This document shows, piece by piece, positions 17,330-24,642 of a DNA stretch of 50,730 nucleotides. A model generated the notes under the pieces. The model was given only the letters and a program-made list of their open reading frames with translations, had not been told where the DNA came from and did no database searches. The DNA is taken from NCBI GenBank assembly GCA_017550525.1, contig JAFZOU010000026.1, positions 1 through 50,730 of the forward strand. Reading direction: 5' to 3'. The stretch comes from Bacteroidales bacterium. GTDB taxonomy: Bacteria; Bacteroidota; Bacteroidia; Bacteroidales; UBA932. The position numbers were made by a program, and so were the translations under genes. Numbering within the stretch: the stretch's first letter is position 1; each line of letters begins with the position of its first letter.

Positions 17330-17935
17330 ATGGAGTACCTCGTTGTCGGACTTGGGAATATTGGTGCAGAATACGCCAATACCCGTCACAACATGGGTTT
17401 TATGGTATTGGATGCCTGGGCTCAGGCATCCAATGTCCTTTTCAGGACAGACCGCTACGGATCCGTGGCGGAAGTATCGTTCAAAGGCCGGTGGTTTGTG
17501 CTCCTGAAGCCGTCCACCTATATGAACCTGAGCGGAAAGGCGGTACGCTACTGGTTGCAGCAGCTTAACCTCCCCATTGAAAATCTGATTGTAATATCAG
17601 ATGACATCAATCTCCCCTTCGGTTCCATCCGCATGAGGGCCAACGGCTCCTCGGGCGGTCACAATGGCCTGGAGAATATTACAGAATGTCTTGAAACTGA
17701 CCATTGGACCAGGATCCGAGTTGGGATCGGCAACCAGTTTTCCCACGGCGGCCAGATAGACTATGTTCTTGGAGAGCTGTCGGAGGAAGAACAAAAAGAG
17801 GTTCCGGAGCTTGCGGCCCGCATTATTCAAGGTTGCAAGGATTTCTCCACCATTGGCGTGCAGAGGGCAATGAGTGCCCTTAATACAAAGCCTAAGCCCA
17901 AATCTCCGGAGCCCGAAAAACCGGTGGAGGAATAA
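17330..17935 (+). CDS. pth: Peptidyl-tRNA hydrolase
   Basis: 201 residues with all family landmarks: VVGLGNIGAEYANTRHNMGF with the catalytic His (about residue 20), KPSTYMNLSGKAV, and DDINLPFGSIRMRANGSSGG with the conserved Asp and the HNGL segment. It frees tRNA from peptidyl-tRNA dropped by ribosomes. A Pro/Lys/Glu-rich tail extends past the usual end by about 15 residues. Followed by a clear terminator. Confidence 0.95.
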   Translation: MEYLVVGLGNIGAEYANTRHNMGFMVLDAWAQASNVLFRTDRYGSVAEVSFKGRWFVLLKPSTYMNLSGKAVRYWLQQLNLPIENLIVISDDINLPFGSIRMRANGSSGGHNGLENITECLETDHWTRIRVGIGNQFSHGGQIDYVLGELSEEEQKEVPELAARIIQGCKDFSTIGVQRAMSALNTKPKPKSPEPEKPVEE

Positions 17936-17943
17936 TTTTTCAA

Positions 17944-17988
17944 AAAACGTTGCAAAATTTTCATTTTTTTGCAACGTTTTCTTTTTTT
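17944..17988 (+). terminator. Rho-independent terminator after pth
   Basis: A perfect 14-bp stem (17944-17957 with 17967-17980) followed by CTTTTTTT. A-rich on the left side, so it may also act for the other strand. Confidence 0.8.
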
Positions 17989-18025
17989 CCGCATCTATAT
18001 AGTAGGTTTAGGTTTTAGTACACGT

Positions 18026-18076
18026 CAAGAAACCGGCGCTCCAAGCTTAGTCTTGAAGGCCGGTTTTCTTGTTTTT
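18026..18076 (+). terminator. Second terminator-like hairpin between pth and tpiA
   Basis: CAAGAAACCGGC pairs with GCCGGTTTTCTTG (one bulged base), then GTTTTTA. The T tract is on the plus strand, so it would stop plus-strand RNA, although no gene lies between it and the first terminator. It could close a small transcript of its own; I see no promoter for one. Confidence 0.5.
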
Positions 18077-18095
18077 ACGTACTTCCTTAATACTA

Positions 18096-18851
18096 TCAGA
18101 AGCTGGTGGCAATTCCCAGGAAGTCGTCTGCCTTGAGGGCTGCGCCTCCGATGAGGCCACCGTCAATGTCCTTCTCTGCGAAGAGCTCCTTTGCATTTGA
18201 AGGCTTGCAGCTACCGCCGTAGAGGATGGTCATGTCATCGGCCACCTTGGGACCGAATTTTTCCTCGATGACGCAACGGATGCAGGCGTGGATTTCCTCG
18301 GCCTGAGCTGCTGTGGCGGTTTTGCCTGTGCCGATTGCCCAAACGGGCTCATAGGCTATCACCACGTTCTTCATATCTTCTGCGGAGAAGTTGTAAAGGA
18401 CGTTCTTTGTTTGGGCGGTAACAACCTCAAAGTGCTTGCCGGCCTCACGCTCATCAAGGTTCTCGCCTACGCAGAGTATAACCTTTAGACCTGCCTCAAG
18501 GGCAAGTTTGGTCTTCACAACAAGCTTTTCATCGGTCTCACCATAGTACTGGCGACGCTCACTGTGACCAAGGATAGTGTACTCACAACCGATTGAAGTG
18601 AGCATGTTCACGGCAACCTCACCTGTATATGCACCTTTCTCATGGTCTGCGCAGTTCTGGGCGCTGAGCTTTACCTTGGAACCCTTGAGGGCGTCTGCCA
18701 CGCATGCAAGATGGGTGAAAGGAGGAGCAACTACAAGTTCTACGTTTGCGGGAAGATCCTTTGCAGCTTCAACAACTGCCTTTGCCAGGGCTACACCTTC
18801 GGGAACGGTAGTATTCATTTTCCAGTTCCCTGCTACGATATACTTTCTCAT
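18096..18851 (-). CDS. tpiA: Triosephosphate isomerase
   Basis: 251 residues with the complete set of TIM motifs: AGNWKMN (catalytic Asn and Lys), LGHSERR (catalytic His), [14 protein letters not shown] (catalytic Glu and the flexible loop 6), and [10 protein letters not shown] plus GLIGGAAL (phosphate binding). It interconverts dihydroxyacetone phosphate and glyceraldehyde-3-phosphate. It follows ptb by 9 bp and is the last gene of the ackA run. Confidence 0.97.
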   Translation of the reverse strand: MRKYIVAGNWKMNTTVPEGVALAKAVVEAAKDLPANVELVVAPPFTHLACVADALKGSKVKLSAQNCADHEKGAYTGEVAVNMLTSIGCEYTILGHSERRQYYGETDEKLVVKTKLALEAGLKVILCVGENLDEREAGKHFEVVTAQTKNVLYNFSAEDMKNVVIAYEPVWAIGTGKTATAAQAEEIHACIRCVIEEKFGPKVADDMTILYGGSCKPSNAKELFAEKDIDGGLIGGAALKADDFLGIATSF

Positions 18852-18860
18852 TTTATAATT

Positions 18861-19766
18861 TTATTTAACTGACATTACTGCGGAAGCGATTGAATTGAGC
18901 TTCACATCTACTGAATCTGCGCGGGATGCAAGGATGCAGGGAACCTTGGTGCCTACCAGGAAACCGGCCTGGCGTACTCCCACTGCAAGTTTGGAGTTGG
19001 TTTTCCAGAATACATTTGCACTTTCGATGTTGGGGAAAAGCAGGCAGTCTGCGTCTCCGGCAACGGGAGAAGAGAGTTTCTTTATCTGGACTGATTCCTC
19101 ATCAATTGCAACGTCAAGGGCAAGAGGGCCGTCACCGATGGCCTTGATCTGGCCTCGGTCGCACATCTTGGCAAGCATTGCACCCTCTATGCATGCGGGC
19201 ATAGAATCCAGCATCTGCTCAGAAGCGGCAATAAAGGCAATCTTGGGCATTGCAATGCCGAAAGAACGGGCCACCCCTGTAACGAAGCCTGCCATCTTTA
19301 CCTTCTGGCGGAAATCCGGTGCGGGGATAACGGCCATATCGGTGATGAAGATAAGCTTGTGATAATTGGGATTCTCAATAACGCCGACGTGGGAAAGGAG
19401 GCCCTTGGGAGGAAGCAGGCCAACTTCCTTGTTAAGGATGGCGCGGAGGAACTTATCTGTGGAGCAAAGGCCCTTCATAAGGACATCTCCCTCACCGTCA
19501 TGGACCATGCGGACGGCCTCTGCAACAGCCTTGAGCTCATCCTTGATGTCCACTATCTCAAATTTTGCGATATCAATTTTGCATTCATCGCAAACCTTTG
19601 CAATAAGGTCCTTGTCCCCTACCAGCGTCACCTTTACAAAACCCTGGTCTGTAGCAAGCGAAGCGGCTTCGATGGTGTGTGAATCAACGCCCCATGCGGC
19701 AATCATTTTCTTGCAGATACCCTTTGCCTTAAGCTCTGCGAAAAGTTCTGTGAAATTCTTTATCAT
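18861..19766 (-). CDS. Phosphate acyltransferase, phosphotransbutyrylase (Ptb) type
   Basis: 301 residues, the length of phosphate butyryl/acetyltransferases of the Ptb class (PTA_PTB family). Conserved parts include LMKGLCSTDKFLRAILN, LSHVGVIENPNYHKLIFITD, IKAIGDGPLALDVAID and GVRQAGFLVGTKVPCILASR. It exchanges CoA and phosphate on an acyl group. The ackA gene 3 bp upstream suggests the pair makes ATP from an acyl-CoA; whether acetyl, propionyl, butyryl or branched acyl groups are used cannot be read from the sequence. Confidence 0.85.
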   Translation of the reverse strand: MIKNFTELFAELKAKGICKKMIAAWGVDSHTIEAASLATDQGFVKVTLVGDKDLIAKVCDECKIDIAKFEIVDIKDELKAVAEAVRMVHDGEGDVLMKGLCSTDKFLRAILNKEVGLLPPKGLLSHVGVIENPNYHKLIFITDMAVIPAPDFRQKVKMAGFVTGVARSFGIAMPKIAFIAASEQMLDSMPACIEGAMLAKMCDRGQIKAIGDGPLALDVAIDEESVQIKKLSSPVAGDADCLLFPNIESANVFWKTNSKLAVGVRQAGFLVGTKVPCILASRADSVDVKLNSIASAVMSVK

Positions 19767-19769
19767 AGT

Positions 19770-20984
19770 TTATTCCTGATTATCAAGTACAAGATGCATG
19801 GTGTCACGAGCAATCACAAGCTCCTCATTAGTGCAGATGAGGGCTGCCTTCACCTTGGAATCTTCAGTGGAGATGATGGCATCCTCACCCCAGGCGACGT
19901 TGGCCTCATAGTCAACCTTAAGGCCAAGGTGGGAGAAGTTCTCAAGCACGCGGCGGCGCAGGCGGCTGTTGTGCTCTCCAATGCCTCCGGTGAAGATAAT
20001 GAGGTCTACGCCGTTCATGGCAGCTACATATGAGCCGATATTCTTTATGATGTCATAGGTGTACTTCTTGAGTACGAGCTTTGCCTTGGGATCACCGTTA
20101 TTTGCAAGTTCATCAAGCTCACGGGCGTCTGATGTGACGGTGGAAATGCCCAGGAATCCGGACTTGCGGTTGAGGATGGTGGTCATTTCATCCGGATCCA
20201 CACCAAGTTTCTTCTCAAGATAGAGCACTGCATTTGCGTCAATGTTACCCACGCGGGTGCCCATGATCATGCCCTCAAGCGGGGTGAAGCCCATTGAGGT
20301 GTCTACGCACTTGCCGTTCTGGATGGCGCAGATGGAACTGCCGGCGCCAAGGTGGCAGGTGATGATCTTGGAGTTATTGATATCCAGGCCGCAGAGCTTA
20401 GCTCCTACGCCTGCGACAAACTGATGGGAAGTGCCGTGGGCGCCATAACGGCGTACGCGGTATTTCTCATAATACTCGTAGGGCAGGCCGTACATATATG
20501 CATAAGACGGCATGGTCTGGTGGAATGCGGTGTCAAAGGTCACAACCTGAGGGACGGTGGGAAGTGCATCCTGCATAGCCCTGATACCAAGAAGGTGGGC
20601 GGGGTTGTGGAGCGGCGCAAAGTCTGCGCAGAACTCAATCTTTCCAAGGACGTCTTCATTGACAAGGACAGAACCGGAGAAGAAGTCTCCACCCTGCACT
20701 ATACGGTGACCCACGGCCTCGATGTCCTCCAGAGACTTAAGGACACCGGTCTTGGGGTCTGTGAGAGCAGCGAGGATAAGCTGCATGCCCACTTTGTGGT
20801 CAGGGATGGGAATGTCCGTGACAATTTTGTCCTTGCCTGCGGGCGCATACTGGAGAATACCGGCGGGAAGGCCGATTTTCTCTGCTATACCCTTGGCAAT
20901 AACGTCAAAAACGTCATCGCTCTTCATATCCAGAAGCTGGTACTTGATGGAAGAGCTGCCGCAGTTGATAACTAGGATAATCAT
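19770..20984 (-). CDS. ackA: Acetate kinase
   Basis: 404 residues from the ATG at 20984, where the canonical start MIILVINCGSSSIKYQLLD begins. Further AckA motifs are VGHRIVQGG, VVTFDTAFHQTMP, RRYGAHGTSHQFVA, HLGAGSSICAI, DTSMGFTPLEGMIMGTR and TGGIGEHN. Length and motifs favour acetate kinase over the shorter butyrate kinases (about 355 residues). It heads the run ackA-ptb-tpiA, which couples acyl-phosphate ATP formation with a glycolytic gene. Confidence 0.93.
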   Translation of the reverse strand: MIILVINCGSSSIKYQLLDMKSDDVFDVIAKGIAEKIGLPAGILQYAPAGKDKIVTDIPIPDHKVGMQLILAALTDPKTGVLKSLEDIEAVGHRIVQGGDFFSGSVLVNEDVLGKIEFCADFAPLHNPAHLLGIRAMQDALPTVPQVVTFDTAFHQTMPSYAYMYGLPYEYYEKYRVRRYGAHGTSHQFVAGVGAKLCGLDINNSKIITCHLGAGSSICAIQNGKCVDTSMGFTPLEGMIMGTRVGNIDANAVLYLEKKLGVDPDEMTTILNRKSGFLGISTVTSDARELDELANNGDPKAKLVLKKYTYDIIKNIGSYVAAMNGVDLIIFTGGIGEHNSRLRRRVLENFSHLGLKVDYEANVAWGEDAIISTEDSKVKAALICTNEELVIARDTMHLVLDNQE

Positions 20985-21024
20985 ATGTTTATTGTGGTTT
21001 AGTTTTATTTTCACTATATCAATG

Positions 21025-21032
21025 CAAATATA
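21025..21032 (-). promoter_or_regulatory. Promoter -7 element TATATTTG (minus) for ackA-ptb-tpiA
   Basis: TAnnTTTG on the minus strand, 40 nt before the ackA ATG at 20984. Confidence 0.55.
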
Positions 21033-21055
21033 CGAAATAATTGCTAATTTCGCAT

Positions 21056-22125
21056 ATGGCAGAGGCGAAAAGCATAGAGGCGCTGTCGGTTATGTTCACA
21101 GCGGGAGTGGCAGTGGGGGCGGTTGTTTCCCAGCAGTTGCCGTGGGTCCTTCCCGCAATCCTCCTTCCAATAGTATCACTGCCTGTTTTTTGCGCTCCGG
21201 CACTTCACCGCTCCAGGGCCGGTTCTCCCCTGCTCCTTCTTGCCTTCCTCACCCTTGGGTTATTCGTATCGGCATCGGCCATACCCTTTCAGGGAGAGGA
21301 ATCCTTCCTTGAGAGCATAGCCCTGGAATCGGCCCTCAAACTGAAGGCTCTCATTTCCGGTTTGCCCTTTAAGGCCGATGTCACCTCTCCCCTTCTCACG
21401 GCCCTTCTCACAGGAGATAAAAGCGGCCTCAGCCGGGAGACCGTCCAGGCATTCAGGGGCAGCGGCGCATCCCACATCCTGGCCCTTTCGGGGCTGCACA
21501 TGGGCATACTGTACCTTATATTTGATAAACTAACCTTGCCCCTTGGCAAATCCAGGGCGGCAAAATGGGCCAGGGCAGTCATCGTGGTCACCGCTTCCGG
21601 ATGGTTCACGCTCATGACAGGGGCAGGGCCGTCAATAGTGAGGGCTTTCCTGTTCATACTTATTGGAGAGATATGCACCCTTTCAGGAAGGCGCCGTAAG
21701 CCCTCCAGGGTGCTATGCCTTGCACTTCTTATCCAGCTTGTGGTCAATCCTGGTGTCATACGGAGCCTGGGATTCCAGCTCTCCTACCTTGCCATGGCAG
21801 GGATAGTGCTCTTATACCCTGTCATTGAAAAGTGGTACCCCGAAGGCTCCGGTTTCAATCCCATACGGAAAATCTGGCAGATGGCAGCTATCGCCATATC
21901 ATGCCAACTCTTTACCGGCCCCTGGCCTGGATCAGATTTGGAACTTTCCCCCGCCATTTCCTGCTTACCAACCTCATGGCAATACCCATTGTCACGGTGC
22001 TGATGTGGTTTGCTGTCATAACCATAGCCCTGGCAGGCCTGGGATGGTGTCCAGGACTCCTTATAACAATAACAGACGGCCTGAGCCGCCTGCTTGTATG
22101 GGTTTTAACGGTAATCAGTTCCTGA
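21056..22125 (+). pseudogene. ComEC/Rec2-family membrane protein, frameshifted
   Basis: Two overlapping frames together encode about 355 residues. The first (21056 onward, ending out of frame at 22003) has the core competence motif LLTALLTGDKSGLSRETVQA, GASHILALSGLHMGILYLI and GAGPSIVRAFLF. At a run of four C bases (21919-21922) the frame must shift by one base to continue as PLAWIRFGTFPRHFLLTNLM, the expected ComEC sequence, and on to a stop at 22125. One missing C explains everything. ComEC is the DNA uptake channel. The protein is also shorter at the N-terminus than usual, lacking most of the DUF4131 part. A sequencing error is possible. Confidence 0.75.
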
Positions 22126-23125
22126 GCCTGAACCCCGGGGAGATCCACTCTTTCATATCCCCGTTTTCATCGGCATAAGTAAGATATCCCTCAAGCTGGG
22201 AATCCCCAAGAATTATCTCCTTAGCCTTCTGAAGCCCAACCACCATGCACCAGGTGGCTATGGCATCAGATTCTGCGGAGCTAACCGTTGAAACCACCGT
22301 TGCGCTTAGGAGACTATGCTCTACGGGGTATCCTGTGACAGGGTTGATGGTGTGGGAATACTTCTTCCCGTCATGGACATAGAATTTGCGGTAGTTGCCG
22401 GATGTTGTGATTCCTACCGGCTTTCCCTCCGATGTCCACACATCCTTAAATTCTTCACCTGACGGACGGTCTACTCCAACCGCCCAAGGCTCCCCGGAGG
22501 GATTGAGGCCGTCACACCAGATCTCGCCGATATCCACAAGCATATCCCTGACGCCCAGACCATAGAGAAAGCGGGCAATTACATCTGAGGTATAGCCCTG
22601 AGCAATTGCATTGTAATTGAGTTTTGGATTGCCCATACAAGAAGGGTCCAGGGTGCCGTCAGGGGCTATCGGGAGCTCCTTCGGGAGATTTTTCTGGCCG
22701 ATTTTTCCAAGTAGCGCTGAAATCTCCTCATCCGTAGGGAAAGAACTGTTCCTGAAGCCGAAGCCCCAGGCGTCATAGAGAGGAGCAGCCGCGCAGTCCA
22801 CTGCACCGCCGGAGCGCTCCCACATTCGGTATCCAATACCGTACATCTCAATGAACAGGTCATTGGGCCTTATCACTTCACCGTCATTGAAAAGTGACAG
22901 TAAGGACTGCTTGTTATAACCTGAAAGTGTGAAATCTATCTTTGTAAGGATGGCGTCCACGCTGTCCCTGATGGTCTCTACAGGCATTGTTACACCGTTG
23001 GTATTGAACTTAACGGCATAGCCTACAGACTGGGCTGTACCGGTTATCTGGACATAACGTCCGCGAGCCGGACCGCAGGAGTACAGGACAAGCAAAAAAG
23101 CCAGTATGGACACTACTTTTCTCAT
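22115..23125 (-). CDS. apbE: FAD:protein FMN transferase (ApbE) lipoprotein
   Basis: 336 residues starting MRKVVSILAFLLVLYSCGPA with lipobox LYSC; this ATG at 23125 is preferred over a GTG four codons upstream. ApbE family motifs are visible: GTAQSVGYAV, DAWGFGF, KLNYNAIAQGYTSDVIARFL, LVDIGE and the C-terminal YSHTINPVTGYPVEHSLLSATVV with the Mg-binding Asp region in SSAESDAIATW. It attaches FMN to Thr or Ser of flavoproteins such as NqrB, NqrC or RnfG in the periplasm. Its 3' end overlaps the convergent comEC-like gene by 11 bp. Confidence 0.9.
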   Translation of the reverse strand: MRKVVSILAFLLVLYSCGPARGRYVQITGTAQSVGYAVKFNTNGVTMPVETIRDSVDAILTKIDFTLSGYNKQSLLSLFNDGEVIRPNDLFIEMYGIGYRMWERSGGAVDCAAAPLYDAWGFGFRNSSFPTDEEISALLGKIGQKNLPKELPIAPDGTLDPSCMGNPKLNYNAIAQGYTSDVIARFLYGLGVRDMLVDIGEIWCDGLNPSGEPWAVGVDRPSGEEFKDVWTSEGKPVGITTSGNYRKFYVHDGKKYSHTINPVTGYPVEHSLLSATVVSTVSSAESDAIATWCMVVGLQKAKEIILGDSQLEGYLTYADENGDMKEWISPGFRLRN

Positions 23126-23194
23126 ACTATATAGCACGATAATTGCGCAATATTACAAAAAAATGACGATATTTGCGAGAATTAAAGAGAGACA

Positions 23195-24112
23195 ATGAGA
23201 AAATCCATCATATTCACCGTTATCCTTGCCGGCTTCCTTTCCCTTCCCGCCTGCAAGAAAACAGAAACCACAGACAACACTCCATCCCTTCAGGGCCTCA
23301 CCATCAATGAGGCCGTTCCTTACGTAGCCGTAGGGGATGAGCTGGTTTTCCATGCCACTACATCTCATTTATCAGCTTCAAAGGGTTCCATGCCCAGTGT
23401 CATCGGCCTATACTGGCAGGTTAATTCGGCAAAGAAAGACACCCTTTCAAGGGATATAAAGGCTGAGAATCCTGAATTCAAGTACCGCGTAGACTCACTT
23501 GGGAACTACCAGGTTGCATGCTATGCCTATGCGAACGGTTTTTATAACTCAAGCATCGTAACGTCTTTCAAGGCTATTGACCCTACCGATGCCCTTTCAG
23601 GCACGGGTTCCTCACCCACCGCAACTATCGGCGGGAAGGAGTGGTCGGCATTCAATATGGCTGATCCGGATTTTGGCTTCTCATACAAGAACGCCAGCGT
23701 GGTAGACACCGTTTTCGGCAGGTTCTACACATGGGATGAAGCCCAGACCATCTGCCCTGACGGCTGGCACCTTCCCTCCGCAGCAGAATGGGATGCCCTG
23801 GGGACCAATGCCGGAGACCTCATGGCCTCTGCAGAGTTCCTTGGTAACCGCATGTGGGTGCCCGCACTTGGTCAGACAATTACAAACTCAACCGGTTTCA
23901 ACGCCATTCCCGTAGGCTATCTGGATACCACCGCAAGCACGGACAAATTCCGTCGCTACGGAGAGATGGCAGCTTTCTGGACCGCCACAGACTCAGCCTC
24001 AGATTCAAATTTGGCCCAGTTCCGTTACATTCTCCATGACAACCCTCAAATAATGAAGGGCAACGGAAGCAAAGCCTCCCTTGCCCTCAGTGTAAGGTGC
24101 GTAAAGGATTAA
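23195..24112 (+). CDS. FISUMP-domain lipoprotein
   Basis: 305 residues with a lipoprotein signal (MRKSIIFTVILAGFLSLPAC). Residues about 30-130 look like a beta-sandwich domain. The C-terminal half is the Fibrobacter succinogenes major paralogous (FISUMP) domain: GGKEWSAFNMADPDFGFSYK, GRFYTWDEAQTICPDGWHLP, AEWDALG, STGFNAIPVGY, FWTATDS and a final ALSVRCVKD. The WHLPSxxEW core is diagnostic. These surface lipoproteins are common in Bacteroidota and their role is unknown. A near-match promoter (GATATTTG, 23168-23175) lies 19 nt upstream. Confidence 0.88.
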   Translation: MRKSIIFTVILAGFLSLPACKKTETTDNTPSLQGLTINEAVPYVAVGDELVFHATTSHLSASKGSMPSVIGLYWQVNSAKKDTLSRDIKAENPEFKYRVDSLGNYQVACYAYANGFYNSSIVTSFKAIDPTDALSGTGSSPTATIGGKEWSAFNMADPDFGFSYKNASVVDTVFGRFYTWDEAQTICPDGWHLPSAAEWDALGTNAGDLMASAEFLGNRMWVPALGQTITNSTGFNAIPVGYLDTTASTDKFRRYGEMAAFWTATDSASDSNLAQFRYILHDNPQIMKGNGSKASLALSVRCVKD

Positions 24113-24642
24113 CGTAAATCCGTTATCACAGAATTCTCAGGAAGCGATTTCACGTCAAAGGTGAAGTCGCTTTTTCCTTGCTGTTCCTCATAGACTATAT
24201 CCTTAAGGACAAAACGCGCCTTTACGTCATCGTCAACGTCATAGACAACGTCCAAGCTGTCCCTGGAGCCGCCTTTCACGTGAAGAGCATTGCCATAGCC
24301 ACGGTAGGAACTGATAAGGAGCGCAGGATTTGTGAGGATGTTGTCCTGCTCTGCACTCTCAATAACAACCTCCCCTGCAGAGGGGTCATATGTCCAGCGG
24401 GTAGTGCCGTCACACACAATAGTGAGGCCCAGACCGTCCAGCCTGTAGGCGTTGTCCTCTACAAGGACATCCCCTTCCGTGACCTTGGAAAAGGCTCCGC
24501 CATCCTTGGAAAGGTTGTACTCATAATGGAAACTCACCCTCTTGCCGGATGCTCGGTCCAGCTGGGGAATGCTCAGAGTCCCTTGCGCGTAAGAAAGCGC
24601 GCAGGTTACAAGGGATATGGCTATTATTACAAGGCGTCTCAT
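24109..24642 (-). CDS. LolA-like outer membrane lipoprotein carrier
   Basis: 177 residues with a Sec signal peptide (MRRLVIIAISLVTCALSYAQ). The body fits the LolA fold: RVSFHYEYNLSKDGG, EGDVLVEDNAYRLDGLGLTI, CDGTTRWTYDPSAGEVVIES and C-terminal SDFTFDVKSLPENSVITDLR, the pattern of Bacteroidota LolA-like proteins found next to ftsK. LolA ferries lipoproteins across the periplasm. It overlaps ftsK by 4 bp and the convergent FISUMP gene by 4 bp. The window also holds a LolC/E-like permease at 41564. Confidence 0.82.
   Translation of the reverse strand: MRRLVIIAISLVTCALSYAQGTLSIPQLDRASGKRVSFHYEYNLSKDGGAFSKVTEGDVLVEDNAYRLDGLGLTIVCDGTTRWTYDPSAGEVVIESAEQDNILTNPALLISSYRGYGNALHVKGGSRDSLDVVYDVDDDVKARFVLKDIVYEEQQGKSDFTFDVKSLPENSVITDLR
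24142..24175 (+). terminator. Terminator of the FISUMP gene inside lolA coding sequence
   Basis: A 12-bp stem (24142-24153 with 24161-24172, one G-T pair), 7-nt loop and a T tract, 30 bp past the FISUMP stop, but within the antisense strand of the convergent LolA-like gene. Confidence 0.55.

Noticed and set aside
20352-20975. 207-codon plus-strand open frame
   Set aside because: Antisense to acetate kinase.
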